The notes below the pieces were generated by a model. It ran no database searches and had not been told where the DNA came from. It saw only the letters and a program-made list of their open reading frames with translations. A DNA stretch of 38,413 bases. Source: UBA1149 sp963579235. GTDB lineage: Bacteria; Desulfobacterota; Binatia; UBA1149. A program made the position numbers and the translations under genes. The stretch lies in NCBI GenBank assembly GCA_963579235.1, contig CAUZFM010000011.1, forward strand, positions 1 to 38,413, written 5' to 3'. Shown here in pieces: positions 27,544 to 35,573 of the stretch (the stretch's first letter is position 1; each line of letters begins with the position of its first letter).

Positions 27544-28791
27544 ATGGTGATTGCGCGGCAGGTAGCACTGGTACTGACGGTGACCGTGACCGCGGCAGTC
27601 GTACTGCTGGGCGCACCGGCCCTGGCGATGGCCGTCTGTGGAGATTCTGTGGTCGACGTAGGCGAGACCTGCGACGATGGCAATATTACAGCGGGCGACT
27701 GTTGTTCGGCCACCTGCCAGATCGAGGTGGCGGGAACGGTCTGTCGCGCGTCGACCGGCGAGTGCGACCTGGCCGAGAGCTGCGACGGCTTGGCCGACTC
27801 GTGTCCGGGCGATGGTTTTGTTGCGGCCTCGACCGTCTGTACCGACGAAGGCGTCGGCTGCACCAGCGATCTCTGCGATGGGGTGGGAGTCTGCGTGCAC
27901 ACGGAAGTTGACGCCGCCTGCGACGACACCCTGTTTTGCACTGGCGTAGAGAGCTGCAACGCGGCGCTCGACTGCCAGGCCGGCACTCCCCCCGATTGTA
28001 GTGACGGCGAGGCCTGCTCTGTGGACTCGTGTAATGAACAGGCCGACGTCTGCATTCACATGCCAGCCCATCACCTCTGCGGCGACGGCGTATATTGCAA
28101 CGGTGACGAGATCTGCAACGTGGCTACGGGCTGCTCGGCTGGCGCGGCGGTAGACTGCTCGGGTCTGTCGTCGAGCTGCTCGCTGGGAAGCTGCGACGAG
28201 TTGACCGAGGCCTGCGTGGCGTCGGCCGTAAACGAAACGAGTGCCTGCGACGATCTGGATTTCTGCTCCACCGACGACCAGTGCACGGCAGGAGCCTGCA
28301 TGGGGACTTCAGACCCGCAGTTCAGTTCCAAGCTGAAGATGAAACGCAGAACGGGTGCGGCCAACGATTCGTTTATTCTCAAGAGCACGCTGCAGATGGG
28401 ATACCTGCTGTGGGTGGACTGCCAGAAGTCTATGGACATAGTGCTTACCGGCGGCGACGGTACTGCCCTGTTTGCCGCCCAGGTGCCCGCGGCTACGTTT
28501 TCCAGCCTGCTGGTGGGCAACAGCTCGGGTCGAAAAAAATGCCTGCTCAGGGACAAGACCGGCACGGTCGCCGGCGGAATGCGCAAGGTAAAACTGATCA
28601 CCGTGCCGTCAAAAGGGGTCGCGAGGCTCAAGGTGTCTATGAAGGGCGTGGAGCTGGACGGCGCCCTCGGGCAGGTGTCAGTGCTGGCCAGCATGATGCT
28701 CGACTCGGCCGGCAGCTCCCTGGGCTCATGCGTGACGGCCAAACCGATGACCTGCAGCGGCAGTGGGTCCAAGCTTATCTGCGAAAAGTAG
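27544..28791 (+). CDS. Secreted protein with Myxococcus-type cysteine-rich repeats
   Basis: A 415-residue exported protein. Signal peptide about 1-30 (ends ALAMA-VCG). The first mature segment, CGDSVVDVGETCDDGN with GDCCSATCQ, is the DUF4215/Myxococcus cysteine-rich repeat (about 32-59). Then come further cysteine repeats to about 253, such as CDDTLFCTGVESC, CSDGEACSVDSCN and CGDGVYCNGDEIC, which look like disulfide-rich extracellular modules. The C-terminal 155 residues are a different beta-rich domain with few cysteines (FSSKLKMKRR to LKLICEK-like end). Likely a cell-surface or secreted adhesive or structural protein; function unproven. ATG at 27544 has GAGGTGA seven bases upstream; an upstream ATG at 27487 lacks such a site and delays the signal peptide. 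Confidence 0.82.
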   Translation: MVIARQVALVLTVTVTAAVVLLGAPALAMAVCGDSVVDVGETCDDGNITAGDCCSATCQIEVAGTVCRASTGECDLAESCDGLADSCPGDGFVAASTVCTDEGVGCTSDLCDGVGVCVHTEVDAACDDTLFCTGVESCNAALDCQAGTPPDCSDGEACSVDSCNEQADVCIHMPAHHLCGDGVYCNGDEICNVATGCSAGAAVDCSGLSSSCSLGSCDELTEACVASAVNETSACDDLDFCSTDDQCTAGACMGTSDPQFSSKLKMKRRTGAANDSFILKSTLQMGYLLWVDCQKSMDIVLTGGDGTALFAAQVPAATFSSLLVGNSSGRKKCLLRDKTGTVAGGMRKVKLITVPSKGVARLKVSMKGVELDGALGQVSVLASMMLDSAGSSLGSCVTAKPMTCSGSGSKLICEK

Positions 28792-28885
28792 GTTGGTCTC
28801 CGTGTGACGGGCGATATCCTGATCGAGGCTTGGTCCAATAGTTAATCTGATATAGGAGTACAGTATACGGGTATATTGTAAGTTG

Positions 28886-29596
28886 ATGGTGGTCGCGCGG
28901 CGGTTACCGGGCAGGATTGTTTTGTTCGCAACGGTCGCCGCCATGATGGCGGTAGTTGTTCCAGAACCGGCACCCGGTGCGACCTGCGCCAGCGTTTGCG
29001 CCCAGGTTCAGCGGTCGTGTAAGAAACAGGATAAGGCTGAGTGGAAGATTGCGCGTTTCTCCTGTCGCCAGTCGCTGCCGGTCTGTGATCTGGATTGCGA
29101 TACGAACGCGGCCACCTGTCCCACCGATTGCGATGATGACCAGAGTCTCTGTGACGGAAATTGTAACGCTTCGTTCACGGAACCCGAGCTGGCCGATTGC
29201 CTTGCTTCCTGTACGACCGACCACGGGGATTGTATTTTCGCGTGCGAAAACTGTGGCCCGCTTTGCAAGGAGACGTACGTGGTATGTGTCGAGCAGGCGA
29301 AGCAGGATCGAACCGAGGCGAAGGAAGGATGTGTAACTGCCCGGTCGGACTGCCTGGGGGTTTGCGTAGATCCCATCGACTCGAACTGTGCCAAGCAGTG
29401 CAAGTCCGGCGAGAAGAACTGCGGACGTGACGCCTCCCAGGCCTACGGCCAGTGCAAGAGGTCTTGCCCGACCGGTACCGCCAAGAGGGCTTGCGTAAAG
29501 CAGTGTAAGAATGACCACAGCGTGGCTCGCGGACAGTGCTCGGCCGATTCGATTATCTGCCTGGGTGGACCGGCGCCGAGTTGCGTGAACCCCTGA
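28886..29596 (+). CDS. Secreted cysteine-rich protein with palindromic cysteine-spacing repeats
   Basis: A 236-residue exported protein with signal peptide about 1-32 (VVARRLPGRIVLFATVAAM, then MAVVVPEPAPGA) and about 30 cysteines in the mature part. Residues 34-71 and 123-160 each have the same spacing, C-x3-C-x6-C-x14-C-x6-C-x3-C, although the intervening residues differ. Residues 78-120 have C-x3-C-x6-C-x3-C twice. Residues 168-233 continue in shorter forms. Lysine-, glutamate- and alanine-rich spacers suggest alpha-helical hairpins tied by disulfides, as in hairpinin-like proteins. No family is recognised. ATG at 28886 is chosen; a TTG at 28883 adjoins it and no good ribosome binding site is visible. 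It follows the previous secreted-protein gene by 95 bases. Confidence 0.8.
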   Translation: MVVARRLPGRIVLFATVAAMMAVVVPEPAPGATCASVCAQVQRSCKKQDKAEWKIARFSCRQSLPVCDLDCDTNAATCPTDCDDDQSLCDGNCNASFTEPELADCLASCTTDHGDCIFACENCGPLCKETYVVCVEQAKQDRTEAKEGCVTARSDCLGVCVDPIDSNCAKQCKSGEKNCGRDASQAYGQCKRSCPTGTAKRACVKQCKNDHSVARGQCSADSIICLGGPAPSCVNP

Positions 29597-29616
29597 CAGA
29601 CAGGTACCCGGTCCCG

Positions 29617-30309
29617 TCAGGCAGGGTCATCGAACAACCCGGCAGGGTCGACCTGTCGGGTTGCCTGGCCCCGTTCGTAGAGCACTATAGAGCTGGCCAG
29701 TTTTCTTGCTTCACCGGCGTCGTGGGTGACCATAACCGCCGGCACCGAGAAGCGGTCGAGCGTGCGCTGGAGCAGGGTGATCAGTTCGTCGCGGCCGTCC
29801 CGGTCTATAGAGGCGAACGGCTCGTCGAGAAGCAGCAGAGAGGGCTCAATGGCGAGCGCTCGCGCCAGGGCAACGCGTTTGCGTTCACCTCCAGACAGTC
29901 GATCAGTCGAAGCGTCGGCCAGCTGTTCTAATCCCAGTTCCCCGAGCAAGCCGGTTACCCTCGGCCCTCGGCGTTCAGAGGCCGGTAGCCCGAATCCGAC
30001 GTTCGCCTGTACCGAGACGAACGGAAACAAGGCATTGTGTTGCGGTACCCATCCAACGTGGCGTTGGTGAGCCGGCACCCATACGCCGGCGGGCGAATCG
30101 AACACGGTTACGTCGTTGAAGGCTATGTGCCCGTGGTCGGGGCGCTCCAGTCCGGCCAGGGCCCTCAGCGTGAGGGTTTTACCGACTCCCGAGCGACCAA
30201 AAAGAACCAGGACGCCCGCTTCCAGATTGAAGTCCACCGTGATGTTGAACGCCCCTGGGCCACTGCCCGCGGTAAGGGCGAAGCTGGCATCGAGAACCGG
30301 GCTGCTCAT
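29617..30309 (-). CDS. modC: Molybdate ABC transporter ATP-binding protein, short form
   Basis: A 230-residue ABC ATPase powering molybdate import. Walker A is GRSGVGKT (about 38-45), the signature LSGGERKR (about 138-145), Walker B LLLLDEP (about 157-163) and the H-loop VMVTHD (about 190-195). The length is short: typical ModC is near 350 residues with a C-terminal molybdate-binding (MOP/TOBE) domain, and this one stops after the ATPase. Start ATG at 30309 overlaps the modB stop by four bases. It is third in the order modA-modB-modC. Specificity for molybdate is inferred from ModA and ModB; tungstate or sulfate are alternatives. Confidence 0.88.
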   Translation of the reverse strand: MSSPVLDASFALTAGSGPGAFNITVDFNLEAGVLVLFGRSGVGKTLTLRALAGLERPDHGHIAFNDVTVFDSPAGVWVPAHQRHVGWVPQHNALFPFVSVQANVGFGLPASERRGPRVTGLLGELGLEQLADASTDRLSGGERKRVALARALAIEPSLLLLDEPFASIDRDGRDELITLLQRTLDRFSVPAVMVTHDAGEARKLASSIVLYERGQATRQVDPAGLFDDPA

Positions 30310-30980
30310 GAACCCTTTTCCCTGTTCAGGTTTTCAAGTTGAGACGCGATCAGGACCACTGCCAGCGACACGGCGGTGAGTACGGCGACGTAGAGCAGGG
30401 CACGGCCGTCGTCACCGCTTTCGTAGGCACTGAAAATTTCGAGCGGCATGGTGTTTGTCGAACCGGGCATGTTGCCGGCGAACATGAGCGTGGCACCGAA
30501 CTCTCCCATGGCGCGAGCGAAGGCGAGCACCGCCGCGGCCGCGAGGCCCCGCCACGCGGCTGGCACGGTGACGCGCGCAAACACGGCTGCCGGTGACAGT
30601 CCCAGCGAAGCAGCGGCTTCTTCTATCTCCCGGGGGACCGTGGCAATGGCCGCCTGGGCGGTACGGACCAGTATGGGAAACGCCACGACCGCAGAGGCAA
30701 TGACGGCGGCCGCAGGGGTGAAGATTATCCGCAGGCCGGCCGCGTCGAGCAGCGCGCCAACGGGCCCGCTGCGTCCAAACACGACGACCAGCAGGTAGCC
30801 GACCACCGAGGGCGGCAACACCAGGGGCAGTAATACCGCCGCGTCCACCAGCGAGCGGCCGCGGTAATGGCTCCGCGCCTGCAGGCGGGCCAGCGGCAGG
30901 GCCAGCGGCAGGATCACCAGCAGCGCGCCCAGGGCAACCTGTAACGACAGCAGCACCGGGAAGGCGTGCGCGGCGTTCAC
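30306..30980 (-). CDS. modB: Molybdate ABC transporter permease
   Basis: A 224-residue inner-membrane protein with about five helices and the ABC-coupling EAA motif EEAAASLGLSPAAVFARVTVP (about 138-158). The VLPPSVVGYLLVVVFGRSGPVGALL block near 55-80 is characteristic of ModB. Length is normal. It overlaps modA by four bases (start 30980, modA stop 30977) and modC by four bases (ATGA), which shows tight translational coupling in the operon. Confidence 0.93.
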   Translation of the reverse strand: MNAAHAFPVLLSLQVALGALLVILPLALPLARLQARSHYRGRSLVDAAVLLPLVLPPSVVGYLLVVVFGRSGPVGALLDAAGLRIIFTPAAAVIASAVVAFPILVRTAQAAIATVPREIEEAAASLGLSPAAVFARVTVPAAWRGLAAAAVLAFARAMGEFGATLMFAGNMPGSTNTMPLEIFSAYESGDDGRALLYVAVLTAVSLAVVLIASQLENLNREKGS

Positions 30981-31765
30981 TGTGTATCTCCGGGGGCCGG
31001 CAGAAAGCCGTACTCGGCGAGCACCTTCTGCCCCGCTTGGGAAACGACGAAGGAGAGGAAGTCGGCCAACTCCAAGGGGGCGTCGGCCGATAGCGCGGCG
31101 ACGAGCAGTGGTTGGGTCGCCAAGCCCGGCCTGGCGCGGTCGAGCAGCAGCAGGTCGTCTACCGTCAACAAGTCACTATCGTATACGATGGCCGCGGTAA
31201 CTTCTCCTCGCCTGGCGTAGGCAAGCACCGCGGCGGTGTTGGCTGCGTACACGGCCCGTTGCTTCACGGCCTCCCAGCTGCCCAGCGCCTGCAGGTAGTC
31301 GCGCGCGTAGCGACCCACTGGCGCGGTGTCGGGGTCGCCCATGGCCAGCAGTTGGCCAGGGGCCAGCGACGCGAGTCCCTCGAAGTTGAGCCCCTCCGAG
31401 CGCGCCGGCCCCGAGAGCACCAGTTGGTTGCCGGCCACGACCACTCGCGTGGATGCGTCCATCAGGCCCTGCTCGAGCAATCGGTCCACCTGCCGTGCCG
31501 AGGCCAGGAATACCGCGTGGGTAGGGGCCCCGGCTTCGACCTGACGACGCAGGCTGCCCGAAGCGCCGTAATTTACGTTGACGGTCAGTGTAACCTGCGA
31601 CTGCCCGCGCCAGGCGGACATCAGTGCGGGCATGGCCGCGCGCAGACTTGAGGCGGCGGCAACGGTGGCTTCACCGCGCCCGGCGCAACCCGCCAGCAGC
31701 AAGAGGCAGGCAGCGCTCGCGCGTGCCAACCCGGCGCAGCTTGATCCTGTAGAGCGCACAGCCAT
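30977..31765 (-). CDS. modA: Molybdate ABC transporter substrate-binding lipoprotein
   Basis: A 262-residue periplasmic binding protein. Residues 1-27 are a lipoprotein signal with lipobox LLAG-Cys27, so it is anchored in a membrane. The mature domain shows the ModA hallmarks: ATVAAASSLRAAMPALM (about 33-49), FLASARQVDRLLEQGL (about 83-98), DPDTAPVGRYARDYL (about 143-157) and AAIVYDSDLL (about 187-196). It binds molybdate or tungstate for ModBC. First gene of the operon; the upstream 166-base gap is shared with a divergent gene and could hold a ModE-type site, but I see none I would assert. Confidence 0.93.
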   Translation of the reverse strand: MAVRSTGSSCAGLARASAACLLLLAGCAGRGEATVAAASSLRAAMPALMSAWRGQSQVTLTVNVNYGASGSLRRQVEAGAPTHAVFLASARQVDRLLEQGLMDASTRVVVAGNQLVLSGPARSEGLNFEGLASLAPGQLLAMGDPDTAPVGRYARDYLQALGSWEAVKQRAVYAANTAAVLAYARRGEVTAAIVYDSDLLTVDDLLLLDRARPGLATQPLLVAALSADAPLELADFLSFVVSQAGQKVLAEYGFLPAPGDTQ

Positions 31766-31931
31766 GCGGGGGCAGTATGTACGACTGCCGGGGTATATTG
31801 AAAGCGCGTGGTGACGGTGGCGCGGCAGTGGACAGTTACTTTGGCGTCGGGTCTGCTACCCTGCCAGGGCGGGCTGTCGTTGGCAGGATACGCGGGGGCG
31901 ATCGCAGAATGCATACGAGGGAGACTGAACG

Positions 31932-32354
31932 GTGACCAGGCGGACCATGCTGAGGCTGCTCGTGGGGGCGTTGTGCGTGCTGTTGCTCGTGGCTGGTATC
32001 ACTATCTTCGCGGCCGAGAGCGGAGAGGTGGTGTTGCTGCGCACGCAGGGCGGCGACGGGCAGTTACGGGAAACCCGCGTGTGGATCATACAGTCCGAGG
32101 GCGAGCTGTGGATAGAGGCTGCCACGCCCGACCGTCCGTTCTTGGACGATCTCAACGTGGATATCAAGGTGGAGATAGCGCGTGGTGATACCGCCTCCCC
32201 TTACTGGGCACTGGTGGTTCACAGGGACATAGCCCACCAATTTATCCGCGAGGAAATGCGTGCGCGCTACGGTTGGGCCGATTGGTGGATCGGTCTGTTG
32301 TTTGACAACAGCCTCTCGGTCGCCATACGCCTTATGCCACGTGATGGCACTTGA
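31932..32354 (+). CDS. Membrane-anchored small protein, possible split-barrel fold
   Basis: A 140-residue protein with one N-terminal hydrophobic segment (about 6-27, signal or anchor), then a domain of the type VVLLRTQG, ETRVWIIQSEGELWIEA, and a C-terminal SLSVAIRLMP. The order EVVLLRT, VWIIQSEGELW, and final hydrophobic strand follows the protein at 5498-5908, and both resemble PNPOx/DUF2255-like split barrels that bind flavin or F420, but no ligand motif can be named. GTG at 31932 has GAGGGAGA about eight bases upstream. It is followed by arfB after 36 bases. Confidence 0.65.
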   Translation: MTRRTMLRLLVGALCVLLLVAGITIFAAESGEVVLLRTQGGDGQLRETRVWIIQSEGELWIEAATPDRPFLDDLNVDIKVEIARGDTASPYWALVVHRDIAHQFIREEMRARYGWADWWIGLLFDNSLSVAIRLMPRDGT

Positions 32355-32390
32355 GAGCGGGCGCTTGTTGCAAGGGCTAAGGGCGAGCTA

Positions 32391-32831
32391 ATGGCCGGCC
32401 AACAGGACTTGAGAATACGCGGACACCTGGTTATCCCGGGGGCCTTACTGAGCGTGCGCTACACTCGAGGCGGCGGCCCCGGTGGCCAGAATGTCAACAA
32501 GGTCGCTACTCGCGTGGAGCTGTTGTTTGAGATCGACCGCGCCACGGGGCTGTTGGGTGCGGCGGTGGTCGAACGCCTGCGCAAATCATGCTCTCGACGC
32601 ATGGACCGGCTCGGGCGCGTACGCATAGTGGCCGCCGAGTATCGTCACCAGTACCGCAACCAGGTAGCCGCGCGCGATCGCTTGCGCGAACTGCTGCTTG
32701 CCGCGCTGTCTGCTCCGCGCCCGCGCCGCGCCAGCTCGCCGTCGCGGGCCAACCGCGAGCGCCGACTGCGCAGCAAGCACCACCGTGGCGCTGTCAAGGG
32801 GCTGCGCGGCACCGTCAGCAACGACGACTGA
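32391..32831 (+). CDS. arfB: Peptidyl-tRNA hydrolase ArfB (ribosome rescue factor)
   Basis: A 146-residue RF-1-like domain protein. The GGQ catalytic motif is Gly31-Gly32-Gln33 in RGGGPGGQNVNKV, and a basic C-terminal tail from about residue 105 (RPRRASSPSRANRERRLRSK) is the kind that enters the empty mRNA channel of stalled ribosomes. ArfB hydrolyses peptidyl-tRNA on ribosomes stuck without a stop codon. The protein lacks the codon-recognition domains of RF1/RF2, and the length is normal for ArfB. ATG at 32391. It lies between the split-barrel-like gene and the nitronate monooxygenase-like gene, which starts 18 bases after its stop. Confidence 0.93.
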   Translation: MAGQQDLRIRGHLVIPGALLSVRYTRGGGPGGQNVNKVATRVELLFEIDRATGLLGAAVVERLRKSCSRRMDRLGRVRIVAAEYRHQYRNQVAARDRLRELLLAALSAPRPRRASSPSRANRERRLRSKHHRGAVKGLRGTVSNDD

Positions 32832-32849
32832 CAGGGGACAACAGGCAAT

Positions 32850-33791
32850 ATGAAATTCGATAACCGCGTGACCAGGATGCTGGGCGTTGACACGCCCATA
32901 ATGCAGGCGCCCATGGGCTGGATAGCCCGTTCACAACTCGCGTCGGCGGTGTCCAACGCCGGCGCAATGGGCATCATCGAGACCTCGTCGGGTGAGCTCG
33001 ACGCGATTCGCAACGAGATAGCCTTGATGCGCCAACTCACCGACAAGCCTTTCGGCGTCAACGTCGCGCTGGCCTTCGTGCGCGATCCCGACATCGTCGA
33101 CTTCGTGGTCGAGCAGGGGGTCAGTTTTGTTTCGACCTCGGCCGGTGACCCGCACAAGCTCACCGCCTCGCTCAAGGACGCTGGCCTGACGGTGTTCCAC
33201 GTGGTGCCCACGCTACGGGCTGCCATGAAGGCCGTGGACGCGGGCGTTGACGGCCTTATCGTTGAGGGCGGCGAGGGCGGTGGCTTCAAGGGGCCGCGCC
33301 CGGTGTCGAGCCTGGTGCTGGTGCCGCTGATACGATCGCGGGTCGACGTGCCGATAATTGCCGCCGGCGGAATTGCCGACGGAGTGTCGATGGCGGCCGC
33401 CTTCGCGCTCGGGGCCGAGGGCGTGCAGATGGGGACCCGCATGGTGTCGTCCGCCGAGTCGCCGGTGCACGAAAACTGGAAGCGCGCCATAACCGGGGCC
33501 GCCGAGACCGACACTGTGTTTATCAACGCGGGAGCCGGTCCCTGCCTGCGCGCGCTGCGAACCACGACCTCCGAGGCCCTGGAAGCAGGCGAGGGGGAGG
33601 CGATGGCCACGCTGGCGGGCGGGGTCAAGCAGGTCTACTTTGATGGCGACCTCGAGGCCGGCATCGCGTTGACCGGGCAGGTAGCCGGCCGCATAGACGA
33701 GGTGAAAACAGTGGCCGACATCATCACCGACACCGTGCGTGAGTACGCCGCTGCGGTAGAAGACCTGGCCGCCCAGCTCGACCGGTCCTGA
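32850..33791 (+). CDS. Nitronate monooxygenase-like FMN protein
   Basis: A 313-residue TIM-barrel protein of the nitronate monooxygenase / 2-nitropropane dioxygenase / FabK-like family. It begins TPIMQAPMGWIARSQLASAVSNAG (15-38), has VDVPIIAAGGIADG near 167-180, and FALGAEGVQMGTR near 185-198, the FMN-phosphate loops. The catalytic histidine of true nitronate monooxygenases lies in an AGGH motif; here the corresponding place reads EGGEGGGFKG (139-148) with Phe146. The oxidation of nitronates is therefore not assured; many such homologs have other, unknown oxidoreductase roles. ATG at 32850 is 18 bases after arfB, so they probably share a message. Confidence 0.87.
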   Translation: MKFDNRVTRMLGVDTPIMQAPMGWIARSQLASAVSNAGAMGIIETSSGELDAIRNEIALMRQLTDKPFGVNVALAFVRDPDIVDFVVEQGVSFVSTSAGDPHKLTASLKDAGLTVFHVVPTLRAAMKAVDAGVDGLIVEGGEGGGFKGPRPVSSLVLVPLIRSRVDVPIIAAGGIADGVSMAAAFALGAEGVQMGTRMVSSAESPVHENWKRAITGAAETDTVFINAGAGPCLRALRTTTSEALEAGEGEAMATLAGGVKQVYFDGDLEAGIALTGQVAGRIDEVKTVADIITDTVREYAAAVEDLAAQLDRS

Positions 33792-33846
33792 AGACAACCG
33801 CTCGCGGGCTGGACACACCGCTGCCGCGGGGCAATACAACCCAAGC

Positions 33847-35553
33847 GTGAACTACGACCTCAAGATAACCAACGCGACGATAATCGACGGCAGCGGCGGC
33901 CCGGCCTTCGCGGGTGACGCAGGCGTAAATGCCGGTCGAGTAGTGGCCCTTGGCAGCGCACCCGGTGAGGCCCGCGAGACCATCGACGCCGGTGGGCGCG
34001 TGCTGTGCCCGGGCTTCGTAGACATACACACCCACTACGACGCGCAGATCATGTGGGACCCGCTGCTGTCGGTTTCGCCCTGGCACGGGGTCACCACCGT
34101 GGTGATGGGCAACTGCGGATTTGGCGTCGCTCCCACCAGGCCCGAGCATCGCGCGCTCATCATGCGCACGCTCGAAAAAGTGGAGGGCATGAGCTTCGAG
34201 TCGCTTACTGCCGGCCTCACCGACGACTGGCCCTTTGAAACTTTTCCTCAGTATCTGGACGCGGTGGAGAGTCGCGGCGCGGCCATCAACACCGCCGTGC
34301 TGTTGGGCCACACTCCGTTGCGTACCTGGGTGATGGGCGAGGCAGCTGCGGAGCGCGAGGCCAGCGAGAAAGAAATAGCGCAGATGTGCAGCCTGGCACG
34401 CGAGGCCCTGGCCGCCGGCGCCCTGGGCTTTGCTACCTCGCGGTCTCCCACGCACGTGGGGCACGGCGGGCTGCCGGTGCCCAGCCGCGTGGCCTCCCTC
34501 GAAGAAGTCTGCGCGCTCGCGCGCGAGCTCGGGGCCGCCGGGCGCGGAATCATGCAGGCCACGGCCGGGCCCGAGTTTCTGTTCAACGAGATGGAGCAGA
34601 TCACCCGAGAGACCGGCCGCACGCTCAGTTGGACGGCACTGCTCGCGGGCATAGCCGGCCCGGGCAGCGGGCAGGCCATGATGCGCAAGTCGCAGGAGAT
34701 GGTGGACAGCGGCGTAGACGTGGTGCCGCAGGTGAGCTGCCGGTCGCTGCAGTTCGATTTTACCTTCGACGAGCCGTTCCCCTTTGAAGCGAGGCCGGAG
34801 TTCGCGGAAATCTCCAAGGCCACCACCACCACCGAACGAATGGGCATCTACGCGAACCCTGCGTGGCGTGAACGTGCCCGGCAGGGCATAGGTCCCGAGC
34901 ATCCGCCCGAGTTTTTCAACGGGCTGTGGGAGGAGATGGTGGTGAGCTCCTGTCCGTCCGAGCCCGACCTGGAGGGCCACCGGGTGGTGGAGCTGGCGGC
35001 TGAAAGCGGTGTTGCCGCGCTCGACCTGGTGTTAGACCTTTCGCTGCGCCACGAGTTGGCGGTTCGCTTTCGCATGCCCTTTGTAAACTACGACGAGGAC
35101 GAGCTGGGCGAGCTACTCACGGCTGACTGCGCGGTGCTGGGGCTGTCAGACGCCGGCGCGCACGCGAGCCAGCTTTGCGACGCATGCTTTTCGACCCACT
35201 TGCTGGGCCACTGGGTGCGTCACAAGGGCGTGCTCTCGCTGGAGCAGGCCGTGCGCATGCTCACATCTCGCCCGGCCGAGGTCTTCGGGCTGTCAGATCG
35301 GGGTCTGCTGGCCGAGGGTCGGCCAGCAGATCTCGTGCTGTTTGATCCCGAGACGGTGGCCGCCGGCGAACTAAGGCGTGTGAACGACATGCCCGGCGGC
35401 GCCGACCGCCTGGTCGTCGACGCTACCGGCATAGATCTCGTGGTCGTGAATGGTGTGATCATTCGTCGCGACGGTCGCGACACTGTATCTGCCGACGACC
35501 CGCTGCCCGGCCGCCTGCTGCGTCACGGCAGCGCCTCCTCGGCGACGGCCTGA
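33847..35553 (+). CDS. N-acyl-D-amino-acid deacylase family amidohydrolase
   Basis: A 568-residue metal-dependent amidohydrolase of the D-aminoacylase/DAN family. FVDIHTHYDAQ puts metal ligands His61 and His63 near the N-terminus, GNCGFGVAPTRP follows (about 93-104), LGLSDAGAH holds the late Asp (about 432-440), and RPADLVLFDP (about 490-499) is the family's C-terminal sequence. These enzymes cleave N-acyl-D-amino acids, dihydropyrimidines or related amides; the substrate here is unknown. Start GTG at 33847. The gene converges with phnE with 20 bases between. The presence of a preceding nitronate monooxygenase-like gene, 55 bases upstream, may reflect one operon. Confidence 0.87.
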   Translation: MNYDLKITNATIIDGSGGPAFAGDAGVNAGRVVALGSAPGEARETIDAGGRVLCPGFVDIHTHYDAQIMWDPLLSVSPWHGVTTVVMGNCGFGVAPTRPEHRALIMRTLEKVEGMSFESLTAGLTDDWPFETFPQYLDAVESRGAAINTAVLLGHTPLRTWVMGEAAAEREASEKEIAQMCSLAREALAAGALGFATSRSPTHVGHGGLPVPSRVASLEEVCALARELGAAGRGIMQATAGPEFLFNEMEQITRETGRTLSWTALLAGIAGPGSGQAMMRKSQEMVDSGVDVVPQVSCRSLQFDFTFDEPFPFEARPEFAEISKATTTTERMGIYANPAWRERARQGIGPEHPPEFFNGLWEEMVVSSCPSEPDLEGHRVVELAAESGVAALDLVLDLSLRHELAVRFRMPFVNYDEDELGELLTADCAVLGLSDAGAHASQLCDACFSTHLLGHWVRHKGVLSLEQAVRMLTSRPAEVFGLSDRGLLAEGRPADLVLFDPETVAAGELRRVNDMPGGADRLVVDATGIDLVVVNGVIIRRDGRDTVSADDPLPGRLLRHGSASSATA

Positions 35554-35573
35554 ACCGGGAAACGCCGTTCCTC

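Noticed and set aside
28868..28880. GGGTATATTG occurs upstream of the 28886 gene and again at about 31790-31800
   Set aside because: The similarity is ten bases in AT-richer gaps, no matching -35 boxes could be found, and spacing to genes differs.
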